This document shows, one piece after another, positions 7,388-15,766 of a stretch of 18,630 bases of DNA. How positions within the stretch are numbered: the stretch's first letter is position 1; the number at the start of each line of letters is the position of its first letter. The stretch is taken from positions 1 through 18,630 of the forward strand of contig JBKPCD010000020.1 of assembly GCA_046727175.1 (NCBI GenBank). Direction: 5' to 3'. Below the pieces are notes generated by a model. It was not told the origin of the DNA. It did not search any database and worked only from the letters and a program-made list of their open reading frames with translations. The stretch comes from JBKPCD01 sp046727175 (lineage in GTDB: Bacteria > Acidobacteriota > Vicinamibacteria > Vicinamibacterales > 2-12-FULL-66-21). Both the position numbers and the translations under genes were made by a program.

Positions 7388-7960
7388 TCACCGGTGTTCT
7401 TGACCGGAATCCGGCTCGAGCCTTTCCCCGTCGGCTTGATTCATTCGCCTTCTGATCCGGTCGATCTGCGTGACCAGGTGTTGCTGAACAGCCATGAGAT
7501 CCGCCCACTGCCGCTCGCGAAGTTCGTCCAGCTTCACGTGCAGAGCCATGATCTCCATCTCGGCTTTCAAATTCACCTCGTAGTCATGCTGGGCATCGAG
7601 TCGATCCTTCACCGCCTGTCGGTTCTGACTCATGATGATAATGGGGGCCTGCAAGGCCGCCAGGCACGAGAGCACGAGGTTGAGAAAGATGAATGGATAC
7701 GCATCAAACGGCCTGTCGCTCTCGACGTTGAGCACCACCCAGAGACTGATCCCGACGACCGCGACGAAGAGGAACGGCCAACTGCCGCCGACCGTGGCCA
7801 CCCAATCGGCTGCCCGCTGCCCGAGCGTCAACTGTTCTTCGAACGCTCTGTTGAGGTCCTGGGCAATTGGTTTTTGCTGCAACAAATGTCCGAGTACTCG
7901 GCGTTCCCGATCATTGAGTCGTTGAACTTCGCTGGTGAGGACGTGCACGTCGTACGCCAT
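7388..7960 (-). CDS. DUF1003 domain-containing membrane protein
   Basis: 190 residues from the ATG at 7960. AAGGAG lies six bases upstream; the frame is open eight codons further up but without such a site. A polar N-terminus with QRLNDRERRVLGHLLQQKP leads to the DUF1003 core. This has two transmembrane helices, GSWPFLFVAVVGISLWVVLN and PFIFLNLVLSCLAALQAPII, then the signature IMSQNRQAVKDRLDAQHDYE. A long coiled-coil-like helix (ELRERQWADLMAVQQHL) and a basic tail follow. Length and order match the family, whose function is unknown; members often sit near Mg2+/Ca2+ transport or stress genes. The gene is intact, unlike most long genes here. Confidence 0.9.
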   Translation of the reverse strand: MAYDVHVLTSEVQRLNDRERRVLGHLLQQKPIAQDLNRAFEEQLTLGQRAADWVATVGGSWPFLFVAVVGISLWVVLNVESDRPFDAYPFIFLNLVLSCLAALQAPIIIMSQNRQAVKDRLDAQHDYEVNLKAEMEIMALHVKLDELRERQWADLMAVQQHLVTQIDRIRRRMNQADGERLEPDSGQEHR

Positions 7961-8294
7961 CGCGTTCTCCTTGCAGCCGCACATTACCCAGACTGAACAC
8001 GATCGTCCAGCGCCGTGTAGCCGTTTGATCCCGCCGTCTTCGTCAGCAGCCGGGAATGTTGCTCGGGTGCTCTCTAATCATGGAGGAGCACGAATACACC
8101 ACGCCGCGGCGATCTCCGCACGGCGCCGACGACGGCCGCGGAAAATATCCGGGCCGTGCTCGCCCCAAAGGTGACGAGCGGCATCACCATCACGGTCATG
8201 AGGAACAGGCAGGTGGAAAGCCAGTGGATGGTCGTGACGTCGCACTTGGTGACCGCCCGGTCGATTCCTGCGTGGTCGGGTCCTGAGGACGACG

Positions 8295-8516
8295 CTACGC
8301 GCGCTTGCGCACGCCGTCGATCAGTGGCACCACGGCTCCGGCCAACGCCGCACCCCAGCACCGGCGGAAGCGGCAGCGTTTTCTGTCGATCCGCCGTCGC
8401 GTGCACGCGACCGACGTCGATGACCGTTTGGCGAGTCGTGTAGGTAATGCCTTGATAGACGAGCGCCACCAAGCTGAGCACGATCAACACGGCCCAACGA
8501 CGGAGATGGGCTTCAT
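8295..8516 (-). pseudogene. Two-TM small protein with ITYTTRQTVIDVG motif, frameshifted
   Basis: A conserved small membrane protein of environmental bacteria, function unknown. The ATG at 8516, eight bases below the stop of the Crp/Fnr gene, opens MKPISVVG. The frame then shifts near 8497 into VLIVLSLVALVYQGITYTTR, QTVIDVGRVHATADRQKTLP and LPPVLG. It shifts again near 8345 to ALAGAVVPLIDGVRKRA, ending at TAG 8295-8297. Joined, it is about 73 residues: first helix, a polar loop of about 25 residues, second helix, basic end. That is the usual length and layout. The spacing to the regulator suggests co-transcription, and possibly that the regulator controls its own operon. Both frame changes lie in hydrophobic segments. 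Confidence 0.68.
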
Positions 8517-8523
8517 AGATTCG

Positions 8524-9207
8524 TCAGTCGTGAAGGACGACACTCAGCAGCGAGCTGTTGACTTTGAGCGGGTTCTCTCCGTTGTAGTCGATGAAGCCCA
8601 GTCTCTTGAATTTGTTCAGGAAAAAATTCACACGCGAGCGCGTCGTGCCGATCATCTCCGCAAGTGTTTCCTGTGAAATCTTCGGTACCAGGCGAACCGG
8701 CTTGTCCTGCTTTCCGTAGCGCGCGAGTAGCAACAACGTGCGGGCCAACCGCTTCTCGCTCGAGTTGAAGAGCTGATCGATCAAGTCCTCTTCGATCCGG
8801 GTATTGCGCGCCAGCATGTGTGAGATGAACCGATCGGACATCCCATGCTGCTTGTGCAGCAACTGAACCATTTTCCCCTTGTCGATGAGCAGGATCACGC
8901 TCGGAGTGAGGGCCGTCGCAGTCCCCATGCGGTGCGACTGGCCGGCAAGACACCCCTCGCCGAAGAACTCGCCTGGTCCGAGCATCGCCACCACCGCTTC
9001 TCTGCCAGTCTTCGAGAGCACCGACAGTTTCACGCCGCCAGTCTGAATGTACATGACATGCTTGCAGGGCTCACCCTGCGTGAAGATGGTCTCTCCTCGC
9101 CCGTACTCGGTGATCGTCTTCGCAACTCCGGTCGAATCGAGAAACGCCTGCACGTTGAACGCCGGCACTATCTTGGCTGCGCCGTTGGACGGTTTTCGAG
9201 GTTGCAT
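8524..9207 (-). CDS. Crp/Fnr family transcriptional regulator (paralogue 2, intact)
   Basis: 227 residues from the ATG at 9207. The open frame extends 93 codons further upstream but that part has no family resemblance, so the internal start is preferred; it lacks a good ribosome-binding site. The architecture matches the regulator at 361-1014: effector-binding roll with AMLGPGEFFGEGCLAG, dimer helix with DLIDQLFNSSEKRLARTLLL, and winged helix-turn-helix with SQETLAEMIGTTRSRVNFFL. The helix and DNA-binding parts are nearly identical between the two, while the roll is more divergent. They probably read the same or very similar operators but respond to different signals. Again there is no Fe-S cysteine set. 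A small membrane protein gene follows eight bases downstream. Confidence 0.93.
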   Translation of the reverse strand: MQPRKPSNGAAKIVPAFNVQAFLDSTGVAKTITEYGRGETIFTQGEPCKHVMYIQTGGVKLSVLSKTGREAVVAMLGPGEFFGEGCLAGQSHRMGTATALTPSVILLIDKGKMVQLLHKQHGMSDRFISHMLARNTRIEEDLIDQLFNSSEKRLARTLLLLARYGKQDKPVRLVPKISQETLAEMIGTTRSRVNFFLNKFKRLGFIDYNGENPLKVNSSLLSVVLHD

Positions 9208-9684
9208 GCACCAAGCATGACACGCGGCGGGGCGATGGACATGTGCAGAAGAGAACAGCCGCAGGGTATCGCAAGGACAACTTGCCGACAAGTCAGGTCC
9301 GCGGCCCTGAAATCCCGACCCGCCCTGGCAGGTCTGCTGAAATGCCGATGGCCCGCGAAGACGGGACCCAGGTGGCACAGCCCATCGGCCGCGCGGAAAA
9401 CGAACAGCGGCGCGGTCGGTTACGCGAACGGGTCTCGGCAGGGGAAAGGGTGTGAGTCCGACCGATGGTAAGTCCGTGGTCTGCACCTTTGAGCGATGTC
9501 GTCCCTACAAATGAATACACCCATCTGAGAATCGAACAGAGGAAGTCTTGTATAAAAAGGCACAGACAACGGTCCGCACCGGTGTTAGCCTGCACAGTTG
9601 GAGTTGGCGCGATTCTGACCGCGAACAGCCGAATCGCCACTGTTCGTCACGGGACGGCGATCGCCAGACCACATAGGAGAGAAA
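9208..9684. other. Intergenic region upstream of crp paralogue 2 and the 27-aa peptide
   Basis: 477 bases with divergent small genes on both sides. Open frames here are shadows or extensions with no family match. An A/T-rich island around 9545-9557 (TTGTATAAAAAGG) stands out in this GC-rich context and could be part of a promoter for the plus-strand peptide gene. I cannot define a partner box. Confidence 0.4.
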
Positions 9685-9768
9685 ATGGACACGACCACTT
9701 TGCTCGTCATCGTCCTCGTGGTGCTGCTGCTCGGAGGAGGCGGATATTTCTACAGACGTAGGGTTTGA
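9685..9768 (+). CDS. 27-residue single-TM peptide
   Basis: AGGAGAG at 9675-9681 lies just before the ATG. The peptide is almost only one transmembrane helix, MDTTTLLVIVLVVLLLGGGG, then YFYRRRV and TGA. This layout (short polar start, Leu/Val helix, Gly run, aromatic and basic end) recurs in many proteobacterial and acidobacterial genomes as a very small hypothetical membrane peptide, somewhat like the start of DUF3309 proteins. It would sit with the basic end in the cytoplasm by the positive-inside rule. No neighbour within 340 bases gives a functional hint. Confidence 0.65.
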   Translation: MDTTTLLVIVLVVLLLGGGGYFYRRRV

Positions 9769-10112
9769 GAGGGTTTGGGTCGAAGCGCTGGTGCACGACG
9801 GCTAGCTCCCAACTTGCGAGTTGCGGTAGAGCGCTGCTTGGATAGCGCTACGCAGGGCTGCATTCGACAGACGACAGCGGGGAGCGTGTCATTGGTCTCG
9901 TGCGTGTAGGTTGCGAATCGCGGAAGCCAGCGCGCTCATGTCCGCGGAGGATACAGTGCGACAGCCGCTCGCCGACGAAGAAGAACGCTTCTACACGTCT
10001 AAGCATCATCGAGGGAAATCAGAGTAAACGGCACGCCGATGTCGCGGAAGGTCAGTGGGATCCTTTCGGACATCGGTGACGTGGCACTCCTCTCCTGCGA
10101 ACCTCATGATCT
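9769..10112. other. Intergenic region downstream of convergent genes
   Basis: 344 bases between the plus-strand peptide and the 3' end of the minus-strand ATPase. The only candidate is a 29-codon plus-strand ORF, 9938-10027 (begins MSAEDTVRQPLADEEERFY), without a ribosome-binding site or known relatives; I would not call it. I see no clear terminator hairpin. Confidence 0.4.
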
Positions 10113-12927
10113 TCAGGCTTTCCGAAGGGCTCGCGCGAGCAGCTTGCTGATCTCCCGGAACCACAGCACCGAACTCGCAACCGCCGTACAGAACAGCCAG
10201 TCCTCGCCGCTCAAGCTGACGGTGCCGAATGCACGCTGGAGAAATGACGCGTAGAGGACAACGACCTGGAGCACGACTGACACGCCGAGTGCCGCCCAGA
10301 GCCACTGATTCGTGAACAAGTGCGCGAACGCGCTGCGCTCGTCTGACCGTGCGTTGAGCACGTTGAACATTTGCAGGAGCATCAATGTCGTGAAGGCCAT
10401 CGTCTACGCATGGCGCAGGTCACCCGAACCCTCGACGAAGCCGCCCGGCAGCGACGCGTCGAGCACGAATAACGTGCCAACCGCCATAATCACGCCAACG
10501 AAGACGATGCCGCGCCACATCCGTGGCGTGACCACGCCTTCAGCGGCGGGGCGCGGAGGCTGATGCATCAGCCCGTCGTCCGCGGGGTCGACGCCGAGCG
10601 CGAGCGCGGGCAGCCCATCGGTGACCAAGTTGATCCACAGGATTTGCGTCGCGAGGAGCGGTAGGACCAGCCCGCCGCCGTCGGCATACAGACCGATGCG
10701 CTCCGCAAGCAAGACGCCGAAGAACATTGTCAGCACTTCGCCGATATTCGACGAGAGCAGGTAACGCAGGAACTTGCGGATATTCGCGAAAATCGCACGG
10801 CCTTCTTCGACCGCGGCGACGATCGAGGCGAAGTTGTCGTCGGCGAGCACCATGTCGGCCGCCTCTTTCGCCACATCCGTGCCCGTGATGCCCATGGCGA
10901 TGCCGATGTCGGCTTTTTTCAACGCGGGCGCATCATTCACGCCGTCGCCCGTCATCGCCACGACCGCTCCATGCCGCCGGAGTGCGTCGACGATGCGCAG
11001 TTTGTCCTCAGGATTGACGCGCCCGTAGACCGAGACCTCGGAGACGATTCGGGTCAATGCCTCTTCCGACAGCTTCTCCAGCTCTTTGCCCGTAATGGCG
11101 CGGCCGTCCGCAGCAATCCCGAGCTCCTGGGCAATCACCGCGGCCGTGCGCGGATGATCACCGGTAATCATCAGTGGGCGGATACCGGCGCCTTTGGCTC
11201 GCGCCACGGCGTCCTTCGCCTCGTTGCGGGGAGGGTCGATCATGCCGATCAGTCCGGCGAAGACCAGGTCCCGTTCGACGCGCTTGTCAGGACGGGCCGC
11301 GTACTCCGCGAGGACGTCCGCTGGTAGCCAGAGGGCGGCGACACCGAGGGTCCGCAGCGCTTCGCCGGCGAGCGCTTCGTTGACCTGCAGAATCTCCGCA
11401 CGACGCGAGGACGTCAGCGGTCGGCGGTCCCCGCCCAGCACCTCGAAGCTGCATCGCGTCAGCAACACATCGGGCGCCCCCTTCGTGAACACGATGCCGC
11501 GCGGCTGCTGCTCCATGTCGCGATGGATCGTGCTCATCAGCTTCCGCTCGGATGAGAAGGGAACCTCACTCACGCGGGGGAGTCGTTTGTCGAGCGCCTC
11601 GGGCCTGAGGCCCGCCTTCCGAGCCGCGACGAGGAGCGCACCCTCGGTCGGATCACCTTGCACGGTCCACCGGCCCTCGCGTTCCTTCACCACCGCATTG
11701 TTCGCTCTATCCGCGGCCGCGAGCGCGCGCTCGAGCTCGACTCGGAGCAGCCCGTCGATGGGGCCACCATCTTCCCGCCGCATCTCACCTTTCGGCTCGT
11801 ATCCGGAGCCTTCGAACGTGACGCGCCCGCTTGCAGTGACCACGACCCGCACAGTCATTTCGTTCTTCGTCAGCGTGCCTGTTTTGTCGGAGGCGATGAC
11901 GCTGGCCGACCCCAGCGTCTCCACCGCCGCTAGGTGCCGAATGATCGCGTGACGCCGGGCCATCCGCTGCACGCCAATCGAAGGACAGCCGTTACAACGG
12001 CCGGCAGGCCTTCCGGCACTGCCGCAACGGCGAGTGCCACCCCGAGGATCAAGACACCGAAGATCGCAGACAGGCCGCGCACGTTTTCAACGACGATGAT
12101 CGTCGCAATCATCACGATGGCGATGACCACGACGACGATGCCCAGCCTCTTTCCCGTTCGGTCAAGTTCACTCTGCAACGGTGTGGCTTCGTCGTGCGTT
12201 TCTTTCAGCAGACTGGCGATGCGCCCCATCTCCGTACGCATCCCAGTGGATGTCACGACCGCGGCGCCGTGCCCATAGGTGGCAGCCGTTCCGCTGAAGA
12301 CCTGTTGTGTCGATCGCCGAGTGGAACATCGTCGGCAACAGCCGCCGTATCCTTGGTGACGGGCAGTCTCTTGCCGGTTAGTGCGGCCTCGGCCGTCTGG
12401 AGGGCGGTCGATTCGACCACGCGTCCGTCGGCTGGAATGGTGTCGCCTTCTTCGATGACCATGATGTCGCCGGGGACGATATCGGTGGCGGGGATACTCC
12501 GTCGCTCAGCGTCCCGAATGACCGTCGCATCAGCAGCCGACATCGCGCGAAGAGCGGCCACAGCGGCCTCGGTCCGCGACTCCTGGACGTAGCCCATCGT
12601 GGCATTGAGCAGGACGACCGCGAAGATCGCGATGGCTTCATACGGCAGCGCGGCGTCACGCTCATAGGCCCACAGACCGGCCGAGATCGCCGTCGCGGCG
12701 AGAAGCAGCATGACGAGCACATCCTGGAACTGTGCGAGAAACCGGCGCCACGCCGGAAGCGGCTTCTCCGCCACGAGCTCGTTGCGTCCGTGCTGCTGAA
12801 GTCGCGATTGTGCCTCGCCGTTGCCGAGACCGCTCCGAGGGTTGCTCCCGAGCGCGGCAATGACATCATCGATGGCCTGACGGTATGCGCGGCTCGGATC
12901 CGGCGTTTCGCTCGCGACGGTCGTCAC
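10113..12927 (-). pseudogene. P-type Ca2+-transporting ATPase (P2A type), two frameshifts and one TAG
   Basis: Membrane pump of about 935 residues when joined, normal for the P2A (SERCA/PMR1-like) group that exports Ca2+ at the cost of ATP. In order: GTG start at 12927 backed by AAAGGAG; cation ATPase N-domain; M1-M2; actuator domain; M4 with PEGLPAVV; phosphorylation motif DKTGTLT (Asp codon 11886-11888); N-domain KGAP; hinge TGDGVNDAP; M6 INLVTDGLPALALG; C-terminal helices to TGA 10113-10115. Breaks: a frameshift near 12300 (before VFSGTAATYGHGA), another near 11978 (in VTAVL..GVQRMARRHAI), and TAG at 10404-10406 between GDLRHA and TMAFTTLMLLQMFN, where Gln is usual. The actuator loop reads LTGKRLP in place of LTGESLP (codons 12367-12372), losing the glutamate needed for dephosphorylation. 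As written it cannot give an active pump. Confidence 0.9.
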
Positions 12928-12935
12928 GTGGTCGG

Positions 12936-12942
12936 CTCCTTT
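12936..12942 (-). promoter_or_regulatory. Ribosome-binding site AAAGGAG deciding the ATPase start
   Basis: Minus-strand AAAGGAG, eight bases before the GTG at 12927. The open frame continues 60 codons upstream with no ATPase-like sequence, so this site selects the GTG start. Confidence 0.65.
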
Positions 12943-13561
12943 AAACGCTGCACGCCATACCCCGTGATCGTATCGCACGCAGCTGACGCGGTTGACGGGC
13001 GAGGATGTCCGACTGGCTGGCCGTGCGTGGTACGGCACGCGGCTCGCTGTCGCGCGCGCCTCTGTGCCGTCGGAGCCGTCGACGTAGCATGCGAAGACGT
13101 TCGTCATCGACGGTGGGTCGGCGACTATCGGATCGATGAACTACGACAATCGCTCGTTGGCCCTCAAAATGACGAGGCAACGTGGTTTCAATGATTAGCG
13201 GAACGACAGCGCCGACAGTGGGATGCGGCGCCTCGCCTTCGAATATTCCGGTGGTGGGTCAGTTTGAATCAGGACGGCAGCTGCGTCCCGTCAGCCGATT
13301 TGCCGAATGTGTCGTAGCACTGCCCCGGCCACGAAAGCACCTACGAAGGCTGGAATCGGTGTAACGGCTGGCCGAATCACAAACGCGAGCAGCCACGCGG
13401 CCGGCTTGGCGTGGATTGTCAGCGCAGGTGTGTACGCCGTGCATATCGGGTACGAACAGTTCACGCTGCGCAATTCGCATCGCGTCCTCGCGTTGCACGT
13501 AACCGAGGCGCCTGGAGCTGGTCGGCCTCGTTCAGCCGGTCCATCGTGCTGGAATTGTAGT
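12943..13561. other. Region of unassigned fragments upstream of the ATPase
   Basis: No intact gene. On the minus strand there are short protein-like pieces in different frames. Examples are TMDRLNEADQLQAPRLRATR (around 13500-13560), AMRIAQRELFVPDMHGV (around 13430-13480) and a hydrophobic stretch AAWLLAFVIRPAVTPIPAFVG (around 13330-13400). They may be remains of one or two decayed genes, but I cannot tie them to a family. The ATPase promoter should lie near 12950-13050. Confidence 0.4.
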
Positions 13562-13672
13562 CTACCCGAGCAGTGCCACAATTTCTCCGACCTCCCAGAC
13601 GTGATCCGTCACGCCAGCAGCCATGTCTGGAATGATCCTCAGCGTCTGACGGATGCGGCCGAAGTACTGGCG
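13562..13672 (-). mobile_element. IS1-family transposase C-terminal remnant
   Basis: The last 36 residues of a minus-strand frame read YFGRIRQTLRIIPDMAAGV then TDHVWEVGEIVALLG and TAG at 13562-13564. This closely resembles the C-terminus of DDE transposases annotated as IS1 family in environmental bacteria (YNFxRxHxTLRxTPAMAAG then TDHVWxxEEIVxLL). Several usually constant positions differ (Arg for His before QTL, Ile for Thr and Asp for Ala around the proline). Sequence further upstream shows no DDE domain, so this is an old fragment, not an active element. I found no terminal inverted repeats. It marks past insertion next to the ATPase. Confidence 0.6.
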
Positions 13673-13955
13673 AGCCCGACACGATCGCCGCAACGGATCG
13701 GCAGCATGCGGTGAAAAACTGCCCGAAGAAACCCTCGTGTTCCTCCTGGGCAGTCGACATCGCGAGACGGCCGCGCAGCAAACATGACGGCCAGGCCGAG
13801 GCGAGTGGCGGCAGCCCAATCGCGGAGGGTGCCGCACCCAGCCGACCCGCTAACCGAGCGATCGGCATCGCGATCACGGGTCCGATCACGGTGCCATGGT
13901 TTTCTCCGTTGCGGCGATCATCCGACAACAGCGATCATCCGACAACAGCGTCGTA
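13673..13955. other. Decayed region between IS1 remnant and small basic protein
   Basis: No intact gene is supported. A minus-strand frame (13461-13928) contains a hydrophobic run, VIGPVIAMPIARLAGRLGAA, and further on MSTAQEEHEGFFGQFFTACC, which could be a piece of a lost membrane protein; no family recognised. It also holds the tandem repeat at 13914-13950. Confidence 0.35.
13914..13950. repeat. 17-bp tandem repeat, two copies
   Basis: GCGATCATCCGACAACA occurs twice back to back (13914-13930 and 13931-13947), followed by GCG, the start of a third copy. Perfect identity suggests a recent slippage duplication. It lies in the gene-poor stretch near the transposase remnant. Confidence 0.9.
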
Positions 13956-14129
13956 CTACTCTGTTTTTCGCCGAGGGCCTGTGTACCTCGGGAGGCGCTC
14001 TTCCTTCGCTCGCGCTTCACGCGTCTCGCGCTCTTCCTCCGAGGGCGACCTGCGAGCGCCACCTTCGCCTTCCCACCTGGAAATGGCCTGTGCGTTCTTC
14101 GCGGGTCGCTTTGGTGGTTTCTTCCTCAT
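13956..14129 (-). CDS. Small basic protein with RWEGEGGA motif (57 aa)
   Basis: From the ATG at 14129 the peptide begins MRKKPPKRPAKNAQAISRWE, continues GEGGARR and ends in a highly charged stretch rich in Glu, Arg and Lys. The basic start followed by SRWEGEGGA recurs in small hypothetical proteins that I have seen in proteobacterial and acidobacterial genomes. No ribosome-binding site is visible, and a longer upstream frame is open. Composition alone could mislead, because the region is GC-rich. Function unknown; nucleic-acid binding is conceivable from charge. Confidence 0.4.
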   Translation of the reverse strand: MRKKPPKRPAKNAQAISRWEGEGGARRSPSEEERETREARAKEERLPRYTGPRRKTE

Positions 14130-14271
14130 GTCTGATTGTGGACTGATCCCGGAGGAAAGATGTAGGCAGACTCTTCGCGCCAGGACCTCAACAGGTGGTT
14201 GCCGTCGACTCGAGGTGGGCGCACACGGTGTGGACCGTTCATCGTGGAAGAAACGCCGATGAATGGACACC

Positions 14272-14695
14272 TCATTGTCTGGGTGGACCGAGGATCGTGG
14301 CCACGACAATGGCGCGGCGCAGCTCGCGCACGGGCCGGAGCCACTGCACCACTGCGTCACCGGTTGTTTGAGTCCGCGTGTGAGGCTCGAAAGAGCCTGA
14401 CCCCTGAGACGACGACGCGTGGGTCGCCGAAAGACCGGAGAGGGATATCGCTGGCTGCGCCGCGGGCTGTGGCAACGGCGGCGGCAGTGAAGGCGGCGGA
14501 ATGGCCACCTGCTTCGCTGCTCGCACCTCGGCGTCCCGATCCGAGAGCGGCAACCCACGCCGTGACGTCCGCGTCTGGGCAACGCGGTCGCTGGGTCCGC
14601 CATTACTGGCGCGGGTTCGCGGAAGGCGCGCCACGCCCTGCAGCAACGGTAAGCAAGACGACCAGAGCCAAGATGCCCCATTGTTCGATCGACAT
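14272..14695 (-). pseudogene. Membrane protein with proline-rich linker, third gene of the nfeD-floA operon, frameshifted
   Basis: The ATG at 14695, with GGGAG (minus strand) about seven bases upstream, encodes one transmembrane helix (MSIEQWGILALVVLLT). The frame must change near 14653 to continue LLQGVARLPRTRASNGG. It then passes through a polar stretch and a proline-rich linker (AIPPPSLPPPLPQPAAQP) to a conserved-looking C-terminus, VVQWLRPVRELRRAIVV, ending at 14272. Joined length is about 140 residues. The start lies 68 bases below the floA stop on the same strand. I recall similar single-TM, Pro-rich proteins after floA in related genomes, which suggests a functional link to the NfeD/FloA membrane assembly. 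That link is inference. Confidence 0.6.
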
Positions 14696-14763
14696 TGCCT
14701 ACTCCCTACCTTCGATGCCGACAGCCTTCTGGTCCCCTGTCTAGGCCAGGATGGCGTTCCCCT

Positions 14764-15747
14764 TCACTGGCGCAGACCTGTCGGCCCGCCGTTCTCAGGG
14801 GCTGCAATGGCTTCGCGCATCGAGGAGTCGGCCTGGATGTTCTTCATCCGGTAGTAGTCCATGATGCCGAGGTTTCCTTGCAGGAAGGCCGCGGCCATGG
14901 CGCGGGGTACTTCGGCCTCCGCCTCCACCACACGCGCGCGCATCTCCTGCTCGAGCGCGACGGCCATCGCACGGCGCTCCTCTGCCTTCGCCTGCGCGAT
15001 CTGCTTGTCTGCGTTCGCCTGATCAATCTGCAGTTTGGCACCGATGTTCTCACCGACGTTCACATCGGCAATATCGATGGAGAGGATCTCGTACGCAGTG
15101 CCGGCATCGAGGCCACGGGCCAGGATGTTCTTCGAGATGTGATTCGGGTTTTCGAGCACGTCCTTGTGCGTCGTGGCGGACCCGATGGTGCTCACCATGC
15201 CCTCGCCAACGCGAGCGATGATGGTCTCCTCGCCGGCGCCGCCGACCAGACGATCGAGATTCGTCCTGACGGTGACACGTGACACCGCGACGAGCTGAAT
15301 CCCGTCCTTCGCGACCGCAGCGATCGACGCCGTCTCGATGACCTTGGGGATCACCGACATCTTCACGGCTTCGAGCACGTCGCGACCTGCTAGATCGATC
15401 GCCGCGGCGCGGCGGAAGGGCATCGTGATGTTGGCTTTGTCGGCCGAGATGAGCGCATTCACGACCCGGACGACATTCCCTCCGGCGAGGTAGTGCGCTT
15501 CGAGCTCATTGATCGAGACCCCCGCAGTCCAGCCTTTACAGCGCTGATATGCGCGTTCACGATCGTCGCCGGCGGGACGCGCCGGAGCCGCATGCCGACG
15601 AGTGTGAACAGGCCGACATACGCCCCTGATGACCAGGCCGCGATCCAGAGGGGCACCGGAACGAAATACAATCCAAAGATGAGCGCGGGCGACGGCCGCG
15701 GCCAACAATCCGATGGCGCCGAGCGCGCCGGTTTCGAGGCCACTCAT
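14764..15747 (-). pseudogene. floA: Flotillin-like protein FloA, frameshifted twice in the N-terminal part
   Basis: FloA is a membrane-anchored SPFH-domain scaffold protein that forms functional membrane microdomains, usually with NfeD. Start ATG 15747 has AGGGGAG upstream. Joined length is about 328 residues, typical. MSGLETGALGAIGLLAAAVA gives the first hydrophobic part. A frame change near 15690 leads to ALIFGLYFVPVPLWIAAW, GLFTLVGMRLRRVPPATIV and NAHISAVKAG. A second change near 15525 leads to the long intact frame with VSINELEAHYLAGGNVVRVV, AAAIDLAGRDVLEAVK, LVGGAGEETIIARVGEGMVS, AYEILSIDIADVNVGENIGA and GNLGIMDYYRMKNIQAD. The C-terminal coiled coil (EQEMRARVVEAEAEVPRAM) seems one short repeat shorter than in relatives. 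The gene follows nfeD by 19 bases. Confidence 0.9.
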
Positions 15748-15766
15748 AATGCTCCCCTCTCCTCTG

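Noticed and set aside
8156..8290. Plus-strand His-rich peptide (HHHHGHEEQ) below the DUF1003 gene, and the hydrophobic minus-strand stretch opposite it
   Set aside because: Neither has a start with a ribosome-binding site. The minus-strand stretch is only the out-of-frame run-on of the small protein at 8295-8516.
11194..11952. 252-residue plus-strand ORF
   Set aside because: It is antisense to the central part of the ATPase, whose DKTGT and other motifs fix the coding strand.
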